A DNA stretch of 64,000 nt from Muricauda sp. SCSIO 65647 (lineage in GTDB: Bacteria; Bacteroidota; Bacteroidia; Flavobacteriales; Flavobacteriaceae): positions 598,501 through 662,500 of the forward strand of contig NZ_CP091037.1 of the NCBI RefSeq assembly GCF_021534965.1. Direction: 5' to 3'. The first letter of the stretch is position 1; the number at the start of each line of letters is the position of its first letter. Position numbers and translations under genes: made by a program. Positions 58,799 to 64,000 of this stretch are shown piece after piece. Below the pieces are notes generated by a model that saw only the letters and a list, made by a program, of their open reading frames with translations, was not told where the DNA came from and did not search any database.

Positions 58799-59992
58799 AT
58801 GGGCAAGGGCAAGGGCCTTATCACCAAAGGCAGATATGAGCTTTCGTATCGTGGCACCAAATGTTTGAACTGCGGTCATCCTTTGGATGTCAGTGACAAA
58901 TACTGCCCCAACTGTTCGCAGGCCAACAGCACCAAAAAATTGGTGCTCAAAGATTTTTTCGACGAGTTTTTTTCCAGTCTCGTCAATTACGACTCAAAGC
59001 TGCTCAAAACGCTTTATGCGCTTTTGGTGAAACCCGGCACCATTACCAAAGATTACGTTAGGGGCAAAAGAGTTTCTTACACCAATCCGTTTCGGTTTTT
59101 ATTGAGTTTGGCATTCATCTATTTTTTGATGTTTACCTACAACAACAACTTCTCGAGATTAGATAGGTTTGGCAAACAGCTCAACGACAACATCAAACAA
59201 ACGGGGCCTTTTTCCTTTTCTATGGAATCTGGAACGTTCACCAATGACAATACCGCCCTCAGAGAGGAAATTGACAAAGCCTTGAAACAACAGGACTCCC
59301 TAGGCCAGAATACCACAATGATCAAAGAACAGATCAACAATCTGGATTCTTTGATCACCACGGGGCAAAAAAAGGAAATCGAACAAGATTCCTTAATCTT
59401 GGCCGACCCTAAGGCCTATTTCAAAACGATCGGTGATAGCACAGACTCAAATATATTCTATGAAAAGATGGGCTATTTCAGTTTGTTGATGCGAAACGAC
59501 TCCATAGAAAGCTTTCATGATGCCCAAACCAAATATGGGATTGAAAATTCAGCTTCAAACAGAATGGCTTTCAATTTTTCAAGTAGTGCCCTACGAGCTA
59601 TTGAAAAGCCAGGTTCATTCATAAACACCACCATTTCAAGGTTGCCGTTCGTCGTATTTTTCTTCTTACCAGCCTTCGCTGTTTTTATTTGGGTGGTGTA
59701 CATCCGTAAAAAATACACCTATACCGATCATTTGATCTTTAGTTTTCACAACCAATCGTTATTATTTATCTTGCTCATCCTTAGCTTGATAGTAGATGCT
59801 ATTTTCAATACGGCCAGTGCAGGATTGTTTTTGTTGGTTTTTGCCATTTACCTGTACAAGGCCATGCGAAGATTCTATGGACAAGGTAGGTTCAAAACGA
59901 TTGTTAAATATATCTTTCTGAACACGGTTTTTGCATTTTTGGCCCTTTTGACCATTATGTTACTGTTTACAGGAAGTGTCTTTACCTATTGA
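58799..59992 (+). CDS. DUF3667 membrane protein with zinc ribbon
   Basis: The 397-residue protein starts with a short zinc ribbon (CLNCGHPLDVSDKYCPNC, four cysteines) followed by the DUF3667 segment LVLKDFFDEFFSSLVNYDSK and LVKPGTITKDYVRGKRVSYT. A first membrane helix, a hydrophilic loop of about 150 residues and three or four C-terminal helices complete it. The function is unknown. apaG starts 5 bp after its stop, and the plug gene precedes it, so the three may be one transcript. Confidence 0.85.
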   Translation: MGKGKGLITKGRYELSYRGTKCLNCGHPLDVSDKYCPNCSQANSTKKLVLKDFFDEFFSSLVNYDSKLLKTLYALLVKPGTITKDYVRGKRVSYTNPFRFLLSLAFIYFLMFTYNNNFSRLDRFGKQLNDNIKQTGPFSFSMESGTFTNDNTALREEIDKALKQQDSLGQNTTMIKEQINNLDSLITTGQKKEIEQDSLILADPKAYFKTIGDSTDSNIFYEKMGYFSLLMRNDSIESFHDAQTKYGIENSASNRMAFNFSSSALRAIEKPGSFINTTISRLPFVVFFFLPAFAVFIWVVYIRKKYTYTDHLIFSFHNQSLLFILLILSLIVDAIFNTASAGLFLLVFAIYLYKAMRRFYGQGRFKTIVKYIFLNTVFAFLALLTIMLLFTGSVFTY

Positions 59993-59997
59993 AGATT

Positions 59998-60384
59998 ATG
60001 ATTACGCAAGTCACCAAAGGAATAAAAGTCTCCATACATACTAGTTTTGAGGGCACTTTCTTCAAAAACTATAAGATGCACTATGCTTTTGGCTACACCA
60101 TTACCATAGAAAACCAAGGTAAGGATGTGGTACAGTTGACCGCTAGGCATTGGGACATTCTTGATTCTTTAAAGGAAAAGGAGACTGTCGACGGTGAAGG
60201 CGTAATCGGCAAAAAACCGGTCATTCAACCTGGCAAATCGCATACCTATAGTTCTGGTTGCCTCTTGGCCTCGCCCATAGGGGCTATGCGCGGCTTTTAC
60301 AACATGGTGAATTTTTCATCATCAGAGGAATTTGAGGTTGAAATTCCGACCTTCAAGTTTGCCGCTCCTTTTGCGATGAACTAA
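59998..60384 (+). CDS. apaG: ApaG family protein
   Basis: The 128-residue protein is a single ApaG/F-box-associated beta-sandwich. Conserved parts are YTITIENQGKDVVQLTARHW, VDGEGVIGKKPVIQPG and SYSSGCLL-like HTYSSGCLLASPIGAMRG. ApaG has been linked to Co2+/Mg2+ resistance in Salmonella and to binding of polyphosphorylated nucleotides; its role here is not known. The ATG at 59998 is chosen, 5 bp after the preceding stop, over an in-frame TTG at 59989. Confidence 0.92.
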   Translation: MITQVTKGIKVSIHTSFEGTFFKNYKMHYAFGYTITIENQGKDVVQLTARHWDILDSLKEKETVDGEGVIGKKPVIQPGKSHTYSSGCLLASPIGAMRGFYNMVNFSSSEEFEVEIPTFKFAAPFAMN

Positions 60385-60419
60385 GCCCTTTTTCATTTTA
60401 CTTTCGACATCCCTTTCAC

Positions 60420-60427
60420 TACCTTTG
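60420..60427 (+). promoter_or_regulatory. Candidate -7 box of pruA (TACCTTTG)
   Basis: TACCTTTG matches TAnnTTTG and ends 32 bp before the pruA ATG at 60460. The region at -33 is T-rich without an exact TTTG. Confidence 0.45.
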
Positions 60428-60459
60428 TGGGCATTGTTCAATCCATAAAAATTTCCACG

Positions 60460-62088
60460 ATGGGTAAAGGTTTTTTTCAAGTTCCTATAGCAGTCAATGA
60501 ACCGATAAAGAGCTACGCTCCGGGCACTCCTGAACGAGAGGGCGTGCTTAAACAATACCGGGCATATTACAATGCACAAGTTGAAGTTCCACTCTATATA
60601 GGATCTGAAGAAATCACGACGGGCAATACCCGCCCTATGACGCCCCCCCATGAGCACCAGCATATTGTGGGCAACTACCATACTGCCGAGAAAAAACACA
60701 TTGAAAATGCCATTGCCAATTGTTTGGAAGCCCGAAAAAAATGGGCCGATCTTACTTGGGAGCAGCGGGCGGCCATATTTTTGAAGGCTGCAGACTTAAT
60801 TGCCGGTCCGTACCGGGCCAAGATAAATGCCGCCACCATGATGGCCCAGTCCAAGACCATTCATCAAGCTGAGATTGATTCTGCCTGTGAACTGATAGAT
60901 TTTTTACGGTTCAATGTAGCTTTTATGAGCCAGATCTATGAAGAGCAGCCCTACTCTTCAGAGGGTACTTGGAACCGTGTCGAATACCGACCCTTGGAAG
61001 GATTTGTCTATGCCATCACCCCGTTCAATTTTACGGCCATTGCCGGGAATTTGCCCGCCAGTGCGGCCATGATGGGCAATGTAGTGGTATGGAAGCCCAG
61101 CGATAGCCAGGTCTATTCTGCAAAGGTAATCATGGATGTCTTCAAAGATGCAGGCCTGCCCGATGGTGTTATCAACATGGTCATGGGCGATCCCGTAATG
61201 ATCACCGAGACCATTTTGGCAAGTCCTGATTTTTCTGGCTTGCACTTCACAGGTTCGACCATCGTGTTCAAAGAGCTTTGGAAGCAGATTGGCAACAATA
61301 TCCACAACTACAAGACCTACCCCAGAATTGTGGGCGAAACAGGTGGAAAAGATTTCATCATTGCGCACCCTACGGCCAAACCCAAACAGGTGGCCACGGC
61401 CATATCAAGAGGTGCCTTTGAATTTCAGGGCCAGAAATGCAGCGCCGCCTCACGGGTCTACCTGCCCAAATCGACCGCTAATGAGATTTTAGATCTGGTC
61501 AAAAAAGATGTTGAAAGCTTTAACAAGCCCGGTTCACCTGAAGATATGTCTAACTTCATCACAGCTGTCATTCATGAAGGCTCATTTGACAAGCTTGCCA
61601 AATACATCGATCAGGCCAAAGCTGATAAAAATGCGGAAATCGTTGCTGGTGGAGGGTATGACAAATCGGTCGGCTATTTCATTGAACCCACGGTCATTTT
61701 AACCACAGACCCCAAATATACCACCATGTGCACCGAACTTTTCGGACCTGTGGTCACTGTGTATGTGTATGAAGACAAGGATTGGAGCAAAACTCTTGAA
61801 CTGGTCGATAGCACTTCTGAATATGCCTTGACAGGTGCTGTACTCTCACAAGACCGTTACGCCATCGATGAGGCTACAAAAGCTTTGCAAAACTGTGCAG
61901 GAAACTTCTACATCAATGATAAGCCAACGGGTGCAGTGGTAGGGCAACAACCCTTTGGCGGGGCCCGTTCTTCAGGCACCAATGACAAAGCCGGTTCGGC
62001 CCAAAACCTATTGCGTTGGGTATCGCCTCGATTGATCAAAGAAACCTTTGTCAGCCCTGAAGACTATCGATATCCTTTTCTAGGGTAA
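60460..62088 (+). CDS. pruA: L-glutamate gamma-semialdehyde dehydrogenase
   Basis: The 542-residue aldehyde dehydrogenase performs the second step of proline breakdown, oxidising glutamate semialdehyde (from pyrroline-5-carboxylate) to glutamate with NAD. The catalytic cysteine is Cys327 in FQGQKCSAASR and the general base Glu293 in VGETGGKDF. The N-terminus (GFFQVPIAVNEPIKSYAPGT) is characteristic of the stand-alone P5C dehydrogenase group. The ATG at 60460 is used; an in-frame start at 60427 would include the -7 box. No proline dehydrogenase gene is adjacent. Confidence 0.95.
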   Translation: MGKGFFQVPIAVNEPIKSYAPGTPEREGVLKQYRAYYNAQVEVPLYIGSEEITTGNTRPMTPPHEHQHIVGNYHTAEKKHIENAIANCLEARKKWADLTWEQRAAIFLKAADLIAGPYRAKINAATMMAQSKTIHQAEIDSACELIDFLRFNVAFMSQIYEEQPYSSEGTWNRVEYRPLEGFVYAITPFNFTAIAGNLPASAAMMGNVVVWKPSDSQVYSAKVIMDVFKDAGLPDGVINMVMGDPVMITETILASPDFSGLHFTGSTIVFKELWKQIGNNIHNYKTYPRIVGETGGKDFIIAHPTAKPKQVATAISRGAFEFQGQKCSAASRVYLPKSTANEILDLVKKDVESFNKPGSPEDMSNFITAVIHEGSFDKLAKYIDQAKADKNAEIVAGGGYDKSVGYFIEPTVILTTDPKYTTMCTELFGPVVTVYVYEDKDWSKTLELVDSTSEYALTGAVLSQDRYAIDEATKALQNCAGNFYINDKPTGAVVGQQPFGGARSSGTNDKAGSAQNLLRWVSPRLIKETFVSPEDYRYPFLG

Positions 62089-62217
62089 AACAACCAATTT
62101 GGTCAGATGTCTCAAACGCCCCCTATTTTGGCTCAAATGGGCCGTAATTTGCCCATTATAATTCCATATATTTGATAAAATCCCTGAAAATCAGGTTTTA
62201 ACAATAAAACACTATCA

Positions 62218-62760
62218 ATGAAAAGAGTATTTCTGATTACATTCTGCTTGTTATCTTTTGTGGCCTTTTCACAAGAAGACACAACAGTACAAACGACCAT
62301 TCAAGGTATGGTCGCAATGATGCAGGGCCAGGTCGTTCAGTTGGCTGAGGCTTTCGGCGAAGAACAATACGATTGGCGCCCTGCCGAAGGGGTGCGTTCG
62401 GTAAGGGAATCTATCTTGCACATTGCCGTCGCCAATTACTTTCTGGCTTCGAAAATGGGTTATCCCCCACCAGAAGGTGTTGATTTCATGACCATGGAGT
62501 CTAGCATAACCGGTAAAGACAATGTAATTGCCGCCCTAAAAAAATCCAACGAGTTTGTTTTAAGCAAGATCAGTGAAGAAGAGACGTCCAAATTGGGCGA
62601 GGAAGTCGATTTTGGTTTTATGAAACTCAACAGATTGGGAGGTCTACTCGTGGTTCTTGAGCATAACGGGGAACACAAGGGCCAATTGATCGCCTACGCC
62701 CGTTCAAACGGGGTCGTGCCCCCTTGGAGCCAACCAAGTGAAGGTTCAGGTGAAGAATAG
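62218..62760 (+). CDS. Exported DinB-family protein
   Basis: The 180-residue product has a signal peptide (VFLITFCLLSFVAFSQ) and a four-helix DinB fold. Putative metal-binding histidines are in SILHIAVANYF and in VLEHNGEHKGQLIAYARSNG, and the end VVPPWS is typical. DinB-like proteins use a three-histidine metal site in thiol transferases and other enzymes; the reaction here is unknown, and the signal peptide sets it apart from cytoplasmic members. A terminator follows the stop. The 129-bp spacer before it holds no recognisable gene. Confidence 0.85.
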   Translation: MKRVFLITFCLLSFVAFSQEDTTVQTTIQGMVAMMQGQVVQLAEAFGEEQYDWRPAEGVRSVRESILHIAVANYFLASKMGYPPPEGVDFMTMESSITGKDNVIAALKKSNEFVLSKISEEETSKLGEEVDFGFMKLNRLGGLLVVLEHNGEHKGQLIAYARSNGVVPPWSQPSEGSGEE

Positions 62761-62765
62761 ATGCC

Positions 62766-62790
62766 AAAGCCCCATCATCGGGGCTTTTTT
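62766..62790. terminator. Terminator between dinB-like gene and rsmG
   Basis: An AAAGCCCC / GGGGCTTT stem with a 6-nt loop is followed by a T tract on the plus strand and lies between the two convergent genes. Confidence 0.82.
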
Positions 62791-63425
62791 CATGGCTTAA
62801 ATTTCTGGGGCAGATAGACTACCTTCTTCGTCTCGAAAAAAGGCTCATTGAAAAATTCGCCCAATTCAAATTGTTGGGCGTTTTTGTAATTTTTCAATTC
62901 CTCGGTCAAGTCTCCCCCTTTTAAATATAAAATGCCATTTTTTCGTTCATGGGCCGAGTCTTTTTTGATTTTTCCCTTGGTCCAATGCACAAAAGTGGGC
63001 ATGGCGGCCACCGCACGGCTTACGATAAAATCGAATTGACCGGGTAAATCTTCCACCCTTTTGTGATGGGCCGTGACATTTTTCAATTGCAGCCCATCGA
63101 CCACTTCTTGAACCACCTTTATTTTTTTGCCAATGGCATCGACCAAGATAAATTCGGTGTTCGGGAACAAAATAGCCAACGGAATACCGGGAAAACCGCC
63201 TCCCGTACCCACATCCAATACCTGACCACCCTCATTGAACCGTTGTATTTTGGCGATGCCCAAAGAGTGCAGCACATGACGTAAGTAGAGTTCGTCGATA
63301 TCTTTTCTTGAAACCACATTTATTTTTTGGTTCCAATCTTGGTATAGCTGTTCTAGCGCAAGAATCTGTTCTCTTTGAATCGCCGTTAACTCTGAAAAAT
63401 ACTTGAAAACTAAATCTGCCTTCAT
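62790..63425 (-). CDS. rsmG: 16S rRNA (guanine527-N7)-methyltransferase
   Basis: The 211-residue enzyme methylates G527 of 16S rRNA. The SAM site reads VLDVGTGGGFPGIPLAILFP and the fold continues with FILVDAIGKKIKVVQEVV and DFIVSRAVAAMP, all family hallmarks. The ATG at 63425 (MKADLVFKYFSELTAIQ) is preferred since a -7/-33 promoter lies just upstream and longer in-frame starts (up to 63473) would run through it. Confidence 0.95.
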   Translation of the reverse strand: MKADLVFKYFSELTAIQREQILALEQLYQDWNQKINVVSRKDIDELYLRHVLHSLGIAKIQRFNEGGQVLDVGTGGGFPGIPLAILFPNTEFILVDAIGKKIKVVQEVVDGLQLKNVTAHHKRVEDLPGQFDFIVSRAVAAMPTFVHWTKGKIKKDSAHERKNGILYLKGGDLTEELKNYKNAQQFELGEFFNEPFFETKKVVYLPQKFKP

Positions 63426-63445
63426 TAAAATCATGCTAATTCCGG

Positions 63446-63474
63446 CAAAAATAATACTTTTGGCAACCAACAAA
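63446..63474 (-). promoter_or_regulatory. rsmG promoter, TTTG-N17-TATTTTTG
   Basis: On the minus strand TTTG (63474-63471) and TATTTTTG (63453-63446) match both parts of the Bacteroidetes consensus with 17-bp spacing, 20 bp before the rsmG ATG at 63425. Confidence 0.55.
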
Positions 63475-63513
63475 CGTTTTCATCTTAGGCAACCCGATTC
63501 GCTTTAAGTTGGT

Positions 63514-63521
63514 TACCTTTG
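63514..63521 (+). promoter_or_regulatory. Candidate -7 box of the desaturase gene (TACCTTTG)
   Basis: TACCTTTG matches TAnnTTTG and ends 14 bp before the ATG at 63536; it is divergent from the rsmG promoter. Confidence 0.45.
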
Positions 63522-63535
63522 CAAAAATTCGGTGC

Positions 63536-64000
63536 ATGCAGAACAAAACGATACGCTTCTCGAGAAAAGATTCAGCACAATTTTTTAAGACCCTGAACCG
63601 ACGGGTAAATCAATATTTCAAGGAACAAAACATCAAAAAGACGGGCAATTGGAAACTGCATCTGAAAACCATTATTATGTTCAGTTGCTATCTGACCCCA
63701 TATTTTTTATTGTTATCCCTAGACCTTCCAACATGGGCGCAATTGTTATTGACCATTTTGATGGGCGTCGGCATGGCCGGGGTGGGCATGAACGTGATGC
63801 ACGATGCAAACCACGGCTCATATTCCACTAAAAAATGGGTCAATAAACTGATGGGGGGCAGTATGTACCTTTTGGCCGGTAATGTCTATAACTGGCAGGT
63901 GCAACATAATGTATTGCACCATACCTACACCAATATTCACGAGCATGATGAAGATATGGAAGCAGGCCGTATAATCCGCTTCTCTAAACATGCAGAGTGG
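63536..64000 (+). CDS. Acyl-CoA / fatty acid desaturase (N-terminal part)
   Basis: The first 155 residues of a membrane fatty acid desaturase run off the right edge of the window. After a basic N-terminus come hydrophobic helices (MFSCYLTPYFLLLSLDL and LLTILMGVGMAGVGMNVM). Two of the three histidine boxes that bind the di-iron centre are present: HDANH (residues 89-93) and HNVLHH (residues 124-129). The following TYTNIHEHDEDMEAG is typical of the delta-6/linoleoyl-CoA-type desaturase group. The third box would lie outside the window. Confidence 0.9.
   Translation, partial: MQNKTIRFSRKDSAQFFKTLNRRVNQYFKEQNIKKTGNWKLHLKTIIMFSCYLTPYFLLLSLDLPTWAQLLLTILMGVGMAGVGMNVMHDANHGSYSTKKWVNKLMGGSMYLLAGNVYNWQVQHNVLHHTYTNIHEHDEDMEAGRIIRFSKHAEW

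Overview
The window is chromosomal DNA from a member of the Bacteroidetes, most likely a marine Flavobacteriaceae. Four things point that way. There are several type IX secretion (T9SS) and gliding-type genes: a giant type-B sorted adhesin with PorP/SprF and OmpA partners, a second type-B sorted protein and a T9SS plug protein. A complete Na+-pumping NADH:quinone reductase operon is present. GH97, DUF6702, DUF3667 and carboxypeptidase-regulatory-like genes are typical of this family. Finally, TAnnTTTG -7 boxes lie just upstream of many start codons. Ordinary genes look to be in the low-to-mid 40s % GC, while two coding repeat arrays are about 65% GC. No rRNA, tRNA, CRISPR array, transposase or prophage was seen. 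The window ends inside two genes, lpxK on the left and a fatty acid desaturase on the right.

Layout. 1-4.8 kb: lpxK (partial), nif3-like, a coiled-coil zinc-ribbon-family protein without its cysteines, kmo and a lone clpP. 5.2-22.7 kb: a surface-adhesin module. It holds a Calx-beta repeat adhesin of about 4,800 residues with 29 nearly identical 348-bp repeats, then porP/sprF and an OmpA/PD40 protein. The adhesin frame is broken many times in this sequence, largely at sites where repeat copies differ, which suggests consensus error. 22.7-24.4 kb: ECF sigma factor, a 62-aa protein and an MscS channel. 24.5-29.6 kb: lipoprotein, MFS transporter, kynureninase, GNAT, O-methyltransferase, PAP2 phosphatase and tatA. 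29.7-35.4 kb: M1 peptidase, DUF6702-like protein and three overlapping carboxypeptidase-regulatory-like genes, interrupted by an array of about 50 degenerate heptanucleotides.

35.6-41 kb: a tail-fibre-like repeat protein (231-bp repeats) and a T9SS type-B protein, 3 bp apart. 41.1-49.8 kb: Tat-dependent M15 peptidase, M48 peptidase, a small membrane protein, ankyrin protein, gpmI, GH97, map, a GxxExxY protein and a methyltransferase. The junction of the last two genes has been amplified in tandem. 49.8-57.4 kb: nqrABCDEF, a 122-aa protein and apbE. 57.5-64 kb: T9SS plug protein, DUF3667 protein, apaG, pruA, DinB-like protein, rsmG and the desaturase.

How the genes connect. The T9SS parts (adhesin, SprF-like protein, OmpA-like protein, type-B protein, plug) serve cell-surface export and adhesion or gliding. 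Kmo and KynU are two steps of the kynurenine route from tryptophan. ApbE supplies the covalent FMN that NqrB and NqrC need. TatA fits with the twin-arginine signal on the M15 peptidase. The least ordinary features are the two GC-rich homogenised repeat arrays, the gene-junction amplification at 48.5-49.05 kb, the heptanucleotide array, and genes whose -7 box sits almost on the start codon.
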